Positions 8,307 to 21,705 are shown, numbered from the stretch's first letter. The stretch: DNA of 64,000 nucleotides from Streptomyces akebiae (GCF_019599145.1 NZ_CP080647.1:5084001-5148000), one strand, 5' to 3'. Made by a program: numbers and translations. Notes: a model not told the origin generated them from the letters alone.

Positions 8307-8470
8307 TCCGTGGGTGGGGGCCTTCGAGCACAGTCCACAGGACGTGCCGGGCAGCCGGTGAGAGAAAGTAAGTAGTCTGCCCCGACCCTCTGTCGGTGGG
8401 CCGGGACCACCAGGATGTCCAGCCGTCCGTAGTCGAAGTCCGGGACGCCCTATGTCACCCGACGACAGCA

Positions 8471-8502
8471 AAGACCCCCAACCGAGATCGGTTGGGGGTC
8501 TT
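8471..8502 (-). terminator. Terminator of tRNA-Ile
   Basis: Perfect 15-bp stem AAGACCCCCAACCGA/TCGGTTGGGGGTCTT with a 2-nt apex, starting 8 bp beyond the tRNA 3' end on the minus strand. Confidence 0.85.
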
Positions 8503-8510
8503 CCGTCTGG

Positions 8511-8584
8511 TGGGGCTAACAGGATTTGAACCTGTGGCCTCATCCTTATCAGGGATGCGCTCTAACCAACTGAGCTATAGCCCC
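8511..8584 (-). tRNA. tRNA-Ile (anticodon GAT)
   Basis: 74-nt cloverleaf: acceptor GGGGCTA/TAGCCCC, D-arm GCTCAGTTGGTTAGAGC, anticodon loop CTGATAA with GAT, and T-loop GGTTCAAATCC. No encoded CCA. Its position beside DUF3566-gyrA is the usual one in Streptomyces. Confidence 0.96.
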
Positions 8585-8694
8585 GCCGCGCTCTGCGGTG
8601 TGTGTCCCGCGCGCTGACTCCTGAAGATTAGCGCACGACGTGGGCAGTCCCAAAATCGATACCCGCAGGGCGACCGTGACGCGGTGAGGCGCCC

Positions 8695-9522
8695 TTACTC
8701 GTCCTCGGCGAGCGTCAGCTCGACACCACCCACGAAGCCCGCGGAGAGGTTGTAGATGAAGGCTCCGAGGGTGGCCAGGGCGGTGGCGAGGACGACGTCG
8801 ATGACCGCGATGATCGTGGTGAAGATCAGCACGTTGGGCAGCGACAGGAACGCTTGAAGATCGAACCCGTTGGACTCGTTCGAGCCGGTCGCCTCGGAGA
8901 TGGTGGCGCCGACCGTGGAGAACACACCCATCGCGTTCATGACCATCCACAGCACCGCGGCCGCGACGACGGTACAGATACCGAGGGCGATGGAGAGCAG
9001 GAAACTGACCTTCATCACGGACCACGGGTCGGCCTTGGACACCCGCAGCCGCGCCTTGCGTGTGCGCGGTGTCGTGCGCGCCCCCGTACGAGGCTTGCGG
9101 GAGGAAGCCTCCGGAGCCGGCGCGTAGGCCTGCGGCGGGTGGTACGGGCCGGCCTGCTGCTGCGACTGCCGCTCACCGGGCAGCGCGGAGGCAGCGGCCT
9201 GCGCGGAAACCTGAGGGCGGGGCTGAGGCTGGGGCTGTGCCGGGGTCTGACGGCCGGATCCGCCCTGGGCCGCGGCCGGACTGCCGGACGCGGGCTTCTG
9301 GGCCTGCGGTCCACGGGTGTCCGTCACGGTTGCCCCCTGGCTTCCGGGCTTCTCCGGCGCGGGCGCGGCCGCATCCGTCGCGTCCGGCTTGATGGCCTTC
9401 AGTTGGGTCGTGTGCGTGTCCATCGCACGCGCGGCGGAGCCACGGCCGCCGCCGTCCGCCTCCGACCCGGTCGAAGTGCCGGCCGAAGTACCGGACGATC
9501 CCGCGCCCGTGGCTCCGCTCAC
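8695..9522 (-). CDS. DUF3566 family membrane protein
   Basis: 275 residues from a GTG with GAGGAG upstream. The first about 165 residues are disordered and rich in Gly/Ser/Pro/Gln. The conserved DUF3566 domain follows (RKARLRVSKADPWSVMKVSFLLSIALG), with two transmembrane helices at about 172-195 and 235-260 separated by a Ser/Asn-rich loop, and an acidic C-terminus (ELTLAEDE). It lies 18 bp downstream of gyrA and is probably co-transcribed with gyrB-gyrA, an arrangement conserved across actinobacteria. Molecular function is not established. Confidence 0.9.
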   Translation of the reverse strand: MSGATGAGSSGTSAGTSTGSEADGGGRGSAARAMDTHTTQLKAIKPDATDAAAPAPEKPGSQGATVTDTRGPQAQKPASGSPAAAQGGSGRQTPAQPQPQPRPQVSAQAAASALPGERQSQQQAGPYHPPQAYAPAPEASSRKPRTGARTTPRTRKARLRVSKADPWSVMKVSFLLSIALGICTVVAAAVLWMVMNAMGVFSTVGATISEATGSNESNGFDLQAFLSLPNVLIFTTIIAVIDVVLATALATLGAFIYNLSAGFVGGVELTLAEDE

Positions 9523-9540
9523 GCTGACTCACTCCTCGTG

Positions 9541-12138
9541 CTACTCGGACGAGGGCGCCTCACCCTCGTCCGTACCGGTCGTCGCGGCAGCCTCGGCGGT
9601 CTCGTCCACGGCATCGTCGCCGTCGACCTCCTCCGCCTCCCGCCCCGCCTCGGCGTTACGAGCGATGCCGACCACGGCATCGCGCTTGCCCAGGTTGATC
9701 AGTTGGACGCCCATGGTGTCACGGCCGGTTTCCCTGATCTCGTTGACTCGCGTACGAATCACACCGCCCGACAGCGTGATGGCGAGGATCTCGTCGGTCT
9801 CCTCGACCACCAGCGCGCCGACGAGCGAACCGCGGTCCTCGACGATCTTGGCGGCCTTGATGCCGAGGCCGCCGCGACCCTGGACGCGGTACTCGTCGAC
9901 GACGGTCCGCTTCGCGTACCCGCCGTCTGTGGCAGTGAACACGAACGTACCGGGTCGAACAACATTCATCGAGAGCAGCTCGTCCCCTTCGCGGAAACTC
10001 ATGCCCTTGACACCCGAGGTGGCACGGCCCATGGGCCGCAGCGCCTCGTCCGTCGCCGTGAAGCGGATCGACTGTGCCTTCTTGCTGATCAGAAGGATGT
10101 CGTCCTCCGCCGATACGAGTTCGGCTCCGATCAGTTCGTCATCGGAACCGTCCTCCTTCTCACGGAGGTTGATCGCGATGACGCCGCCGGCACGGGGCGA
10201 ATCGTAATCCTTCAGAGGCGTCTTCTTCACAAGACCACCCTTGGTGGCGAGCACCAGATAGGGCGCGGCCTCGTAGTCGCGGATCGCGAGGATCTCGGCG
10301 ATCGCCTCGTCGGGCTGGAAGGCCAGCAGGTTCGCGACGTGCTGTCCACGCGCGTCACGCCCCGCGTCCGGCAGTTCGTAGGCCTTGGCCCGGTAGACGC
10401 GGCCCTTGTTGGTGAAGAACAGCAGCCAGTGGTGGGTCGTGGACACGAAGAAGTGGTCGACGATGTCGTCTTCCTTGAGCTTCGTGCCACGTACGCCCTT
10501 GCCGCCGCGCTTCTGCGCCCGGTAGTCGACCGTCTTGGTCCGCTTGACGTAGCCGCCGCGCGAGACGGTGACGACGATGTCTTCCTCCGCGATGAGGTCC
10601 TCGATGGACATGTCGCCGTCGTAGGGGACCAGCATCGTCTTGCGGTCGTCACCGTACTTCTCGACGATCGCGGCGAGTTCCGCGCTGACGATCCCGCGCT
10701 GGCGCACGGGGGAGGCGAGGATCTCGTTGTACTCGCGGATCTTGGCCTGGAGTTCGTCGTGCTCCTGGATGATCTTCTGCCGCTCCAGGGCGGCCAGGCG
10801 GCGCAGCTGCATCTCGAGGATGGCGTTGGCCTGGATCTCGTCGATCTCCAGGAGGTCCATCAAGCCCGTGCGCGCGATGTCGACGGTGTCGCTGCGTCGG
10901 ATCAGCGCGATGACCTCGTCGATGGCGTCCAGGGCCTTCAGCAGGCCGCGCAGGATGTGCGCCCGCTCCTCGGCCTTGCGCAGCCGGAACTTCGTGCGGC
11001 GGACGATGACCTCGATCTGGTGCGTCACCCAGTGCCGGATGAACGCGTCCAGGGAGAGGGTGCGGGGCACACCGTCGACCAGCGCCAGCATGTTGGCGCC
11101 GAAGTTCGTCTGCAGGTCCGTGTGCTTGTACAGGTTGTTCAGCACGACCTTGGCGACCGCGTCGCGCTTCAGGACGATGACCAGGCGCTGGCCCGTGCGC
11201 GACGACGTCTCGTCGCGGACGTCCGCGATGCCGCCGATCTTGCCGTCCTTCACGAGGTCGGCGATCTTCTGCGCGAGGTTGTCCGGGTTGACCTGGTAGG
11301 GCAGCTCCGTGACCACCAGGCACTGGCGGTTCTGGATCTCCTCGACCTCGACGACCGCGCGCATCGTGATGGAGCCACGGCCCGTGCGGTAGGCCTCCTC
11401 GATGCCCTTGCGGCCGACCACCAGGGCGCCGGTCGGGAAGTCGGGGCCCTTGATGCGCTCGATCAGAGCGTCCAGAAGGTCCTCGTGGGAGGCCTCGGGG
11501 TTCTCCAGGTACCACTGGGCGCCCGCCGCGACCTCGCGGAGGTTGTGCGGCGGGATGTTGGTCGCCATACCGACCGCGATGCCCGCCGAGCCGTTGATCA
11601 GCAGGTTCGGGAAGCGGGCCGGGAGGACGGTCGGCTCCTGGGAGCGGCCGTCGTAGTTGTCCGTGAAGTCGACGGTCTCCTCGTCGATGTCGCGGACCAT
11701 CTCCATCGACAACGGCGCCATCTTGCACTCGGTGTAGCGCATGGCCGCCGCCGGGTCGTTGCCCGGCGAGCCGAAGTTGCCGTTGGAGTCCACCAGCGGC
11801 ATCCGCATCGACCACGGCTGCGCGAGGCGGACCAGCGCGTCGTAGATCGAGGAGTCGCCGTGCGGGTGGTAGTTGCCCATGACGTCGCCGACGACGCGGG
11901 CGCACTTGTAGAAGCCCTTCTCGGGCCGGTAGCCGCCGTCGTACATGGCGTACAGGACACGGCGGTGGACGGGCTTGAGACCGTCACGTACGTCGGGCAG
12001 CGCGCGGGACACGATGACGGACATCGCGTAGTCGAGGTACGAGCGCTGCATCTCCGTCTCGAGCCCGACGGGCTCGATGCGCACCGTCGTCTCGCCTTCG
12101 GCGGGCTCAGGCATCACTGGGGTGTTCTCGTCGGCCAT
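9541..12138 (-). CDS. gyrA: DNA gyrase subunit A
   Basis: 865 residues; with GyrB it forms the A2B2 type II topoisomerase that introduces negative supercoils. The breakage-reunion domain carries the catalytic Tyr135 (AAMRYTEC). The quinolone region [14 protein letters not shown] has Ser96 and Asp100 at the positions of E. coli Ser83 and Asp87, i.e. without classic resistance substitutions. The GyrA box QKRGGKG in the C-terminal beta-pinwheel marks true gyrase rather than topoisomerase IV. An acidic disordered tail ([15 protein letters not shown]) ends the protein. The gene starts 42 bp after gyrB, as an operon. Confidence 0.98.
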   Translation of the reverse strand: MADENTPVMPEPAEGETTVRIEPVGLETEMQRSYLDYAMSVIVSRALPDVRDGLKPVHRRVLYAMYDGGYRPEKGFYKCARVVGDVMGNYHPHGDSSIYDALVRLAQPWSMRMPLVDSNGNFGSPGNDPAAAMRYTECKMAPLSMEMVRDIDEETVDFTDNYDGRSQEPTVLPARFPNLLINGSAGIAVGMATNIPPHNLREVAAGAQWYLENPEASHEDLLDALIERIKGPDFPTGALVVGRKGIEEAYRTGRGSITMRAVVEVEEIQNRQCLVVTELPYQVNPDNLAQKIADLVKDGKIGGIADVRDETSSRTGQRLVIVLKRDAVAKVVLNNLYKHTDLQTNFGANMLALVDGVPRTLSLDAFIRHWVTHQIEVIVRRTKFRLRKAEERAHILRGLLKALDAIDEVIALIRRSDTVDIARTGLMDLLEIDEIQANAILEMQLRRLAALERQKIIQEHDELQAKIREYNEILASPVRQRGIVSAELAAIVEKYGDDRKTMLVPYDGDMSIEDLIAEEDIVVTVSRGGYVKRTKTVDYRAQKRGGKGVRGTKLKEDDIVDHFFVSTTHHWLLFFTNKGRVYRAKAYELPDAGRDARGQHVANLLAFQPDEAIAEILAIRDYEAAPYLVLATKGGLVKKTPLKDYDSPRAGGVIAINLREKEDGSDDELIGAELVSAEDDILLISKKAQSIRFTATDEALRPMGRATSGVKGMSFREGDELLSMNVVRPGTFVFTATDGGYAKRTVVDEYRVQGRGGLGIKAAKIVEDRGSLVGALVVEETDEILAITLSGGVIRTRVNEIRETGRDTMGVQLINLGKRDAVVGIARNAEAGREAEEVDGDDAVDETAEAAATTGTDEGEAPSSE

Positions 12139-12180
12139 TGCTGGGGGGAATCCTTCCTGGTGCGGTCAGCTGAGACCGAC

Positions 12181-14646
<2,466 letters not shown>

Positions 14647-15180
14647 TCACCCGTAGGTATCGCCGGGACCGGTGCTTCCCGGGGCCCGCAGGGGGCCGTA
14701 ACGCGGAGCGGAGCCGGCGGGGCCGTGGACCTTGAGGAGCCGCACGGTGCCCTGCCCGAGGTCCTCGTTGAGCCTCGCGACCAGCTGCGGGGCGAGGAGG
14801 CGTACGTTCGTCGCCCAGGCCGTCGAGTCGCACCGCACGTGCAGCACGCGCTCGTCCTCGTCGTACCGCTCCGGCACGCATCGTCTGGCCAGGTCGTCGC
14901 CGACGATCTGGGGCCAGCGGCCCATGACGCCGCCGACGGCGGCCGGTGTTTCCCAGCCCCGCTCGGTGATCAGCCGGTTGATGGCGGGACCGAGCGGCAT
15001 CGGGTCGCGCCCGTCGGCACGCGCGCCGGAGCGCAGCCCGCCGCCACGTCGTGCCTGCTTCTGCTGCTGGGTGACTTCGCCACGCGCGCGTGCGGCCTCC
15101 TTCGCGGCGCGCAGCGCCACGCGCGCGAGGTCCACACCGGAGGGCTCGGGCGGCTTGGGGGTTCCCTCGGATCCGCTCAT
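14647..15180 (-). CDS. DUF721 domain protein downstream of recF
   Basis: 177 residues starting [23 protein letters not shown] 15180 overlaps the recF stop by 4 nt (ATGA), so translation is probably coupled. The N-terminal half is basic and helical ([22 protein letters not shown]). The DUF721 (DciA-like) domain follows: [28 protein letters not shown], then [24 protein letters not shown]721 proteins related to DciA load the replicative helicase in bacteria lacking DnaC/DnaI. Its place between recF and gyrB, and a dnaB gene in the same window without a dnaC, make helicase loading a reasonable but unproven role. Confidence 0.88.
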   Translation of the reverse strand: MSGSEGTPKPPEPSGVDLARVALRAAKEAARARGEVTQQQKQARRGGGLRSGARADGRDPMPLGPAINRLITERGWETPAAVGGVMGRWPQIVGDDLARRCVPERYDEDERVLHVRCDSTAWATNVRLLAPQLVARLNEDLGQGTVRLLKVHGPAGSAPRYGPLRAPGSTGPGDTYG

Positions 15181-16301
15181 GCGCGCTCCACCGTCCCGTC
15201 GGACACGGTGTACCGCGTCCCCGTCAGTACGTCCGGTACGTCGTCGTCGACCGCGGCGGTCACCAGGACCTGCTCGCCCGGCGCGACCAGCTCCGCCAGA
15301 CGCTCCCGCCGACGGGTGTCCAACTCGGCGAACACGTCGTCGAGGATCAGCACCGGCTCGTTGCCCTCGGCCCGCAGCAGGTCGTAGGAGGCGAGCCGCA
15401 ACGCCAGGGCGTACGACCAGGACTCGCCGTGGGAGGCGTAGCCCTTGGCCGGCAGCTGACCGAGTTTGAGGGTCACATCGTCTCGATGGGGTCCCACGAG
15501 CGTGACGCCCCGCTCGATCTCCTGCTTGCGGCTCTCGGAGAGGGCCGCCGTGAGCTGCTCGTACAGCTCCTCGCGCGCGTGGCCGACGAGACCGGGCGAG
15601 GAGGGCTTGTACTCCAGACCGACCGGGCCGCCGCCGGGTGCGAGCTGCTCGTACGCCTTGTCGGCGAGCGGCTGGATCGCGGCGACCAGATCGAGGCGCT
15701 GGGCGAGCAGCTCGGCGCCCACGCGCGCGAGGTGCTGGTCCCACACGTCGAGCGTGGACAGGTCCATGGAGCGGCCGCCGTGCCGACGTGCCAACGCGGC
15801 TGTCTTGAGGAGGGTGTTGCGCTGCTTGAGGACCCGCTCGTAGTCGGAGCGCACACCCGCCATGCGCGGGGCCCGCGCGGTGATCAGTTCGTCGAGGAAG
15901 CGCCGTCGCTCACCGGGGTCGCCCTTGACCAGCGCGAGGTCCTCGGGCGCGAACAGCACCGTTCGCACGATGCCGAGCACATCGCGTGGCCTGACCTGTG
16001 AAGACCTGTTGATGCGGGCCCGGTTGGCCTTGCCCGGGTTCAACTCCAGCTCGACCAGCTGCTGCCGTTCGCCCTGCCGCACCTGGGCCCGGATCACCGC
16101 GCGGTCGGCGCCCATGCGGACCAGGGGCGCGTCCGAGGAGACCCGGTGGCTGCCGAGGGTCGCGAGATAGCCGACCGCCTCGACCAGGTTCGTCTTGCCC
16201 TGCCCGTTGGGACCCACGAACGCGGTGACGCCCGGGTCGAGCGGGACCTCGACCCGGGCGTACGAGCGGAAGTCGGCCAGCGACAGGTGCGTGACGTGCA
16301 T
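15177..16301 (-). CDS. recF: DNA replication and repair protein RecF
   Basis: 374 residues from ATG 16301 ([14 protein letters not shown]), with GGGAGG upstream; the frame is open to 16337. An SMC-like ATPase with Walker [10 protein letters not shown] (30-38), the ABC-type signature region in the C-terminal half and Walker [13 protein letters not shown]. RecF binds ssDNA-dsDNA junctions and helps load RecA at gaps through RecFOR. The gene overlaps DUF721 downstream and follows gnd with a 135-bp gap. Confidence 0.97.
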   Translation of the reverse strand: MHVTHLSLADFRSYARVEVPLDPGVTAFVGPNGQGKTNLVEAVGYLATLGSHRVSSDAPLVRMGADRAVIRAQVRQGERQQLVELELNPGKANRARINRSSQVRPRDVLGIVRTVLFAPEDLALVKGDPGERRRFLDELITARAPRMAGVRSDYERVLKQRNTLLKTAALARRHGGRSMDLSTLDVWDQHLARVGAELLAQRLDLVAAIQPLADKAYEQLAPGGGPVGLEYKPSSPGLVGHAREELYEQLTAALSESRKQEIERGVTLVGPHRDDVTLKLGQLPAKGYASHGESWSYALALRLASYDLLRAEGNEPVLILDDVFAELDTRRRERLAELVAPGEQVLVTAAVDDDVPDVLTGTRYTVSDGTVERA

Positions 16302-16436
16302 GGTCGGGTGCCGACCTCCCCCAGGGTTGTGGACCACCGTGCGGCCCTGTGGACGACTTCTCGTCGTCCGTGGTGTGCTCGTTCTTCTCTTCTGTGCCGC
16401 GCGTCTTCTGTGCCGCGCGCTGCTTCTTGCCGTGGG

Positions 16437-17312
16437 CTACTTCTTCTCGACCGCGTGGCCGCCGAACTGGTTCCGCAGCGCCGCGACCATCTTCATCTGC
16501 GGCGAGTCCTCCTGGCGCGACGCGAACCGCGCGAAGAGGGAGGCCGTGATCGCGGGCAGCGGCACGGCGTGGTCGATGGCGGCCTCCACCGTCCACCGGC
16601 CCTCACCGGAGTCCTGCGCGAAGCCCTTCAGCCCGTCCAGGTGCTCGTCCTCGTCGAGGGCGTTCACCGCCAGGTCGAGGAGCCAGGAGCGGATGACCGT
16701 GCCGTCCTGCCAGGAACGGAACACCTCGCGGACGTCCGTCACCGAGTCGACCTTCTCCAGGAGCTCCCAGCCCTCCGCATAGGCCTGCATCATCGCGTAC
16801 TCGATGCCGTTGTGGACCATCTTCGCGAAGTGACCGGCGCCGACCTTGCCAGCGTGCACCGCGCCGAGATCGCCCTCGGGCTTCAGCGCGTCGAAGACGG
16901 GGCGCACCTTGGCGACGTTCTCCGCATCGCCGCCGTACATCAGCGCGTAGCCGTTCTCCAGGCCCCAGACCCCACCGGAGACACCACAGTCGACGAAGCC
17001 GATGCCCTTGGCCGCCAGCTCATCGGCGTGCTTCTCGTCGTCCGTCCAGCGGGAGTTTCCACCGTCCACGACGACGTCACCGGGTTCCAACAACTCGGCC
17101 AGCTCGTCGACGGTCGACTGGGTGGCGGCGCCTGCCGGGACCATGACCCACACGACCCGCGGGCCCTTGAGCTTGCCCACAAGCTCTTCGAGGCTGTGGA
17201 CATCGGCGAGATCCGGGTTCCGGTCGTATCCGATGACGGTGTGGCCCGCGCGGCGTATCCGCTCGCGCATGTTGCCGCCCATCTTGCCGAGGCCGACGAG
17301 ACCGAGCTCCAT
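16437..17312 (-). CDS. gnd: 6-phosphogluconate dehydrogenase, decarboxylating (short form)
   Basis: 291 residues from ATG 17312 (MELGLVGLGKMGGNM). Rossmann motif GLGKMG, VDGGNSRWTDDE, GVSGGVWGLENGYALMYGG and the catalytic lysine region KMVHNGIEYAMMQ are all present. It oxidises 6-phosphogluconate to ribulose-5-phosphate and CO2, giving NAD(P)H in the pentose phosphate pathway. At about 290 residues it belongs to the short class, lacking the long C-terminal helical tail of the E. coli enzyme. Its insertion between dnaN and recF is a conserved Streptomyces peculiarity; it may supply ribose precursors but has no direct replication role. Confidence 0.95.
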   Translation of the reverse strand: MELGLVGLGKMGGNMRERIRRAGHTVIGYDRNPDLADVHSLEELVGKLKGPRVVWVMVPAGAATQSTVDELAELLEPGDVVVDGGNSRWTDDEKHADELAAKGIGFVDCGVSGGVWGLENGYALMYGGDAENVAKVRPVFDALKPEGDLGAVHAGKVGAGHFAKMVHNGIEYAMMQAYAEGWELLEKVDSVTDVREVFRSWQDGTVIRSWLLDLAVNALDEDEHLDGLKGFAQDSGEGRWTVEAAIDHAVPLPAITASLFARFASRQEDSPQMKMVAALRNQFGGHAVEKK

Positions 17313-17449
17313 CAGTTGTTCCTTAGGTTGCGACGTGGCAGGAGGGCACCTGAACTGCGTACCCACGCACGAGCCTAAACCCGGACGCTCACGCACACCT
17401 GTGGGCATACCCGCTCATAAGTACACCCCTACCTGCGGCTTCGTGCCGA

Positions 17450-17472
17450 GGGCCCGCTGGATCACCGGGCCC
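17450..17472 (-). terminator. Candidate terminator after dnaN
   Basis: GGGCCCG/CGGGCCC stem of 7 bp with a 9-nt loop, about 60 bp past the dnaN stop codon. Further GC-rich repeats (CCGGCCGG) lie between it and the stop. A weak call. Confidence 0.4.
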
Positions 17473-17532
17473 CACAGCGCTGTGGACAACTTCCGCGGCC
17501 AAACCGCGGTGTCATCCGGCCGGTCCGGCCGG

Positions 17533-18663
17533 TCAGCCGCTGAGCCGCACCGGCATGATCAGGTACTTGTAGGCCTCGTCCGCCTCGGCGTCCACAGCAG
17601 GCTTGCCGCTGAGCAGGGCAGGCTTGGTGGACGTCGTGAACGACAGCTGGGCCACCGGGGAGTCGATGGCGCTCAGGCCGTCCAGCAGGAACGTCGGGTT
17701 GAAGGCGATCGAGATGTCGTCGCCGTCCAGCTGGGCGTCGACCCTCTCCACAGCCTGTGCGTCGTCGCTGGAGCCCGCCTCCAGGATCAGCACGCCCTGT
17801 TCGAAGCTCAGCCGCACAGGGGTGTTCCGCTCGGCGACGAGGGCCACACGCTTCACGGCCTCGACGAAGGGCGCGGTCTCGATGACGGCCACGCTGTTGA
17901 ACTCCGTCGGGAACAGCGTGCGGTACTTCGGGAGGTCTCCCTCCAGCAGCCGCGTGGTCGTACGGCGGCCCGCGCCCTCGAAACCGATCAGACCTTCGCC
18001 GGAGCCCGAGCCGGAGAGCGCCAGGATGACGCTGTCGCCGCTCGTGAGGGCCTTGGCGGTGTCCAGGAGCGTCTTGGCGGGCACCAGGGCGACTGCGGAC
18101 GCCTCGGGGTTCTCCGGCTTCCACAGGAACTCGCGGACCGCGAAGCGGTAGCGGTCGGTGGAGGCGAGCGTGACCGTGTCGCCCTCGATCTCGATGCGCA
18201 CACCGGTGAGGACGGGCAGCGTGTCGTCGCGGCCCGCGGCGATGGCGACCTGGGCTGCGGCGGAGGCGAAGACCTCTCCCGGGACGGTGCCCGTGGCGTT
18301 CGGCATCTGCGGCAGCGCCGGGTACTCCTCCACAGGCAGTGTGTGGAGGGTGAACCGGGAGGAGCCGCACACCACCGTCGCCCGTACACCGTCTGTGGAG
18401 ATCTCCACAGGGCGGTTGGGGAGGGCGCGGCAGATGTCGGCGAGAAGGCGGCCGGAGACGAGCACCGTGCCCTCCTCGTCGACCTCGGCCTCCACCGACA
18501 CGCGTGCGGAGACCTCGTAGTCGAAGCTGGAGAGGCTCAGCTGGCCGTCCTCGGCCTTCAGAAGGAGGCCGGCGAGGACAGGCGCCGGCGGACGGGCCGG
18601 GAGGCTGCGTGCCGCCCAGGCAACTGCCTCCGCGAGTACGTCGCGTTCCACCCGGATCTTCAC
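17533..18663 (-). CDS. dnaN: DNA polymerase III beta subunit (sliding clamp)
   Basis: 376 residues from GTG 18663 (MKIRVERDVLAEAVAW), preceded by GGAGG; upstream extension of the frame runs into the oriC side and is not coding. Three repeated clamp domains of about 120 residues are visible, with the C-terminal MPVRLSG peptide typical of the clamp family. The dimer encircles DNA and tethers polymerase and other partners. It flanks oriC on the side opposite dnaA. Confidence 0.97.
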   Translation of the reverse strand: MKIRVERDVLAEAVAWAARSLPARPPAPVLAGLLLKAEDGQLSLSSFDYEVSARVSVEAEVDEEGTVLVSGRLLADICRALPNRPVEISTDGVRATVVCGSSRFTLHTLPVEEYPALPQMPNATGTVPGEVFASAAAQVAIAAGRDDTLPVLTGVRIEIEGDTVTLASTDRYRFAVREFLWKPENPEASAVALVPAKTLLDTAKALTSGDSVILALSGSGSGEGLIGFEGAGRRTTTRLLEGDLPKYRTLFPTEFNSVAVIETAPFVEAVKRVALVAERNTPVRLSFEQGVLILEAGSSDDAQAVERVDAQLDGDDISIAFNPTFLLDGLSAIDSPVAQLSFTTSTKPALLSGKPAVDAEADEAYKYLIMPVRLSG

Positions 18664-18842
18664 TGTTGCCGCCTCCTGCTGTTGCCGGCGCTTCTCGCCC
18701 TGCCTGGCTTCGTCGTCTGTCTCGGTGTCGCTGGCTCCTGTGACGGGAAGGACACCGGGGAACAGTCTGACGCACACCACTGACACTCGGAGCCGCTCGG
18801 GGTCAAGTCGTGACGAGGCGCGGTCAGGCAGCGAAGAGCGAG

Positions 18843-19415
18843 TTGTGCACAGGACCCACTTCGAAACGGATTCCCAGCTCTCTCTAGTTGGGAGTAGTAG
18901 TAGGGCCTGTGGAAACCGTGGATAACCCCGTTTTCGCAGCTCAGACAGCAGATTTTGTCCACCGTGCCTGTGGGTGGAGGCGGTGGACAACCAGGGGTAT
19001 CTGTGGAGAACAGAAAGTTCTGCACACACCGTGCACAGCCGCAGGGCACTTCTCCCCAACGGCGTCCCCAGGTTTACCCGTCTTTCCCACAGCCCAACCA
19101 GGCAACTTCATGTGACGCCTTTCACTCGACACGGTGAGGAGGCACCTGGGCTTGCCGAACAGTGGACAGGCATGTGGAGAAGCCGACGATCACTGGGGAC
19201 AACCGGCCACAGCCTGTGGGGCGTCGGTGGACAACTCCGTCCACAGTCTGTGGATCCTCGCTTTGTCCACAGCCTGTGGAGATCTTTCGTCCACGGATCC
19301 ACAGGCGGGTGACCTGGACCGATGATCTCGCGTCGGCTCGCCTTGTGGACACGATCTGTATAACTTCCCGGTCCCCAGGGTGTGGACGGGAGAAAGTCCC
19401 CGAATCTGTGGAGGA
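18843..19415. other. oriC: Chromosomal replication origin oriC with about 19 DnaA boxes
   Basis: In the dnaN-dnaA gap I count about 19 nine-mers within two mismatches of TTGTCCACA. The left cluster lies at 18843, 18908, 18917, 18955, 18982, 19002 and 19018. The right cluster lies at 19161, 19173, 19226, 19237, 19249, 19263 (exact TTGTCCACA), 19275, 19287, 19295, 19344, 19381 and 19407. A spacer at 19027-19160 has only one weak match (TTTCCCACA, 19083). Two clusters with about 19 boxes agree with the known Streptomyces oriC. No pronounced AT-rich unwinding element is obvious; the best local AT stretch is near 19355-19365 (CTGTATAACTT). Confidence 0.95.
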
Positions 19416-19575
19416 AGGCCGTAACGCCGCAGGTAATCGAACACCTGATGACGGGACGGCGACGGTGGGGACCCCCTCGGAGTCGGCCGCACCCGTCCAG
19501 GAAGACGGGCCGCGGCGCTCAGGAGATGGGCTGAAGCGCCCCACGAGGCGGCCTGAAGCCGTCCAGGAACGCCGA

Positions 19576-19640
19576 AGGCGCCCTCGGGAACTCGTCCCGG
19601 GGCGCCCTCAGTGACGTATGACGGTGTTCTCCATACGTCA
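19576..19640 (-). terminator. Hairpins downstream of dnaA
   Basis: TGACGTATG/CATACGTCA (19612-19620 and 19632-19640) forms a perfect 9-bp stem with an 11-nt loop about 38 bp past the dnaA stop. A second GGCGCC-based inverted repeat follows at 19576-19607. Together they probably shield oriC from dnaA transcription. Confidence 0.55.
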
Positions 19641-19677
19641 GGCAGCGGTGTGGTCGGACGGGCAGTCGGCTGGGTCG

Positions 19678-21705
19678 TCAGCCGTTCTTGATGCGGTTCG
19701 TCAGCTCCGTCACCTGGTTGTAGATGGACCGTCGCTCGGCCATGAGCGCGCGGATCTTGCGGTCGGCGTGCATGACGGTGGTGTGGTCCCGGTTGCCGAA
19801 CTGCGCGCCGATCTTGGGCAGCGACAGGTCGGTCAGCTCACGGCACAGATACATCGCGATCTGGCGGGCCGTGACGAGGGCGCGGCCGCGCGAGGTGCCG
19901 CACAGGTCCTCGACCGTGAGCCCGAAGTAGTCGGCCGTCGCGGCCATGATCGCGGTGGCGGTGATCTCCGGGGACGCGTTCTCGCCGCCCGGGATCAGGT
20001 CCTTCAGGACGATCTCGGTCAGCCCGAGGTCCACCGGCTGCCGGTTGAGCGACGCGAACGCCGTCACCCGGATCAGCGCGCCCTCCAGTTCGCGGATGTT
20101 GCGCGAGATACGGGACGCGATGAACTCCAGTACCTCCGGCGGGGCGTTGAGCTGTTCCTGCACCGCCTTCTTGCGGAGGATCGCGATCCGCGTCTCCAGT
20201 TCGGGCGGCTGGACGTCGGTGATCAGACCCCACTCGAAACGGTTCCGCAGCCGGTCCTCCAAGGTGACCAGCTGCTTGGGAGGCCGGTCGCTGGAGAGCA
20301 CGATCTGCTTGTTCGCGTTGTGGAGCGTGTTGAAGGTGTGGAAGAACTCCTCCTGCGTCGACTCCTTGTCCGCCAGGAACTGGATGTCGTCGACGAGCAG
20401 GATGTCCATCTCGCGGTACCGCTTGCGGAAGCTGTCGCCCTTGCCGTCGCGGATGGAGTTGATGAACTCGTTGGTGAACTCCTCCGAACTCACGTACCGC
20501 ACGCGCGTGCCCGGGTAGAGGCTGCGCGCGTAGTGCCCGATCGCGTGCAGCAGGTGCGTCTTGCCGAGGCCCGACTCCCCGTAGATGAAGAGGGGGTTGT
20601 ACGCCTTGGCCGGCGCCTCGGCGACCGCCACCGCGGCCGCGTGGGCGAAGCGGTTCGAGGCGCCGATGACGAAAGTGTCGAAGAGGTACTTCGGGTTCAG
20701 GCGTGCCGTCGGCTCACCCGGACCGGGGGCCGGCGCGGGCTGCGCCGCCAGCGGGCCGGGCGCACTGCTGGCCGGCCCGCCCCGGTGCACGTGTCCCGAG
20801 CCCGGCGGTGGGTCGGGAAGCTCACGCCTGTCCGGTCGTGGGTAGTCGGAGTCGGCACCGGGCCGGTTGTAGTCGCCGCGGGGCTGGTCGTAGTCGGGGC
20901 GCCCGGAGTCGTACTCGGAGCGCTGGTCGTACGGTGACCGGTCCATCGGCTGCGAGCGGTAGTCCGACGATGGCGAAGCGTAGGGGTCCCGATCGGGGAA
21001 CCCGAGTCTCTGCTGCTGCCAGCCGTAGTCGTCCTGCGAGGGCCGCGGCCAGGCGCCCGGCTCGGGCCGCTGGTACTCGGACGGATACGCGGGACGCGCG
21101 GTCGGAAGCTGATCCGACCGGCCGGTGGGCATCTGGTCCGTGCGCGGAGGCGGCAGCAGGTCGCCGGGGCCGCTGCCCAGCTGTTCGCCGCGTCCCGGGC
21201 CACGGTCGTCGGCCCGGTGGCGCCCGTACCCCTCGTAGGGGTCACGCCCCTGGCTGTCGTATCCGTTCGGATTCTCGTAGGCGTTCTGCTTCTCGTACCC
21301 GCCGCGACCCTCGCGCCCCTGGCTGTCGTACGTGTCCCTGCCGTCGTAGGACTCACGGTTCTGGGCCGGGACGGACGGGAGCTCGGGCTCCTCGAAGCGG
21401 TGCTGGACCGGCGGGGGCGGGGGCTCGCCCACGGAGCTGTCGACGGTGATGGCGATACGGATCGGGCGGCCGCACTCCCGGCTCAGGGTCTCGCTGACGA
21501 TCGGTGCGAGGCGGCCCTCGAGTACGCCCTTCGCGAACTCGTTCGGGACGGCGAGAAGTGCCGTGTCCGCGACCAGAGCGAGCGGCTGGCAGCGCTTGAT
21601 CCAGCGCTCGTCCTTCACCTCGACACCTTGGCCCCGGCCCTCACCCAGGAGCTTTTCCAATACGCGTGGCCACACTGCGGCAAGATCGGCAGGTACGTCA
21701 GCCAC
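19678..21705 (-). CDS. dnaA: Chromosomal replication initiator DnaA
   Basis: 675 residues from GTG 21705 ([12 protein letters not shown]). Domain I is at 1-90. Domain II is hugely expanded (about 95-335) and rich in Tyr, Asp, Arg, Pro and Gln with recurrent YDSQGR and SDY patterns. Domain III is AAA+ with Walker A GESGLGKT (376-383) and Walker [11 protein letters not shown]. Domain IV has the DNA-binding signature [15 protein letters not shown]. It binds the DnaA boxes at 18843-19415 and opens oriC. E. coli DnaA is 467 residues; the excess is all domain II, a known Streptomyces feature. Two box-like sites at its promoter suggest autoregulation. Confidence 0.98.
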   Translation of the reverse strand: MADVPADLAAVWPRVLEKLLGEGRGQGVEVKDERWIKRCQPLALVADTALLAVPNEFAKGVLEGRLAPIVSETLSRECGRPIRIAITVDSSVGEPPPPPVQHRFEEPELPSVPAQNRESYDGRDTYDSQGREGRGGYEKQNAYENPNGYDSQGRDPYEGYGRHRADDRGPGRGEQLGSGPGDLLPPPRTDQMPTGRSDQLPTARPAYPSEYQRPEPGAWPRPSQDDYGWQQQRLGFPDRDPYASPSSDYRSQPMDRSPYDQRSEYDSGRPDYDQPRGDYNRPGADSDYPRPDRRELPDPPPGSGHVHRGGPASSAPGPLAAQPAPAPGPGEPTARLNPKYLFDTFVIGASNRFAHAAAVAVAEAPAKAYNPLFIYGESGLGKTHLLHAIGHYARSLYPGTRVRYVSSEEFTNEFINSIRDGKGDSFRKRYREMDILLVDDIQFLADKESTQEEFFHTFNTLHNANKQIVLSSDRPPKQLVTLEDRLRNRFEWGLITDVQPPELETRIAILRKKAVQEQLNAPPEVLEFIASRISRNIRELEGALIRVTAFASLNRQPVDLGLTEIVLKDLIPGGENASPEITATAIMAATADYFGLTVEDLCGTSRGRALVTARQIAMYLCRELTDLSLPKIGAQFGNRDHTTVMHADRKIRALMAERRSIYNQVTELTNRIKNG

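Noticed and set aside
18843..19415. Regularly recurring short repeats that could suggest CRISPR or iterons of a plasmid
   Set aside because: The repeats are DnaA boxes in both orientations with irregular spacing between dnaN and dnaA, i.e. the chromosomal oriC.
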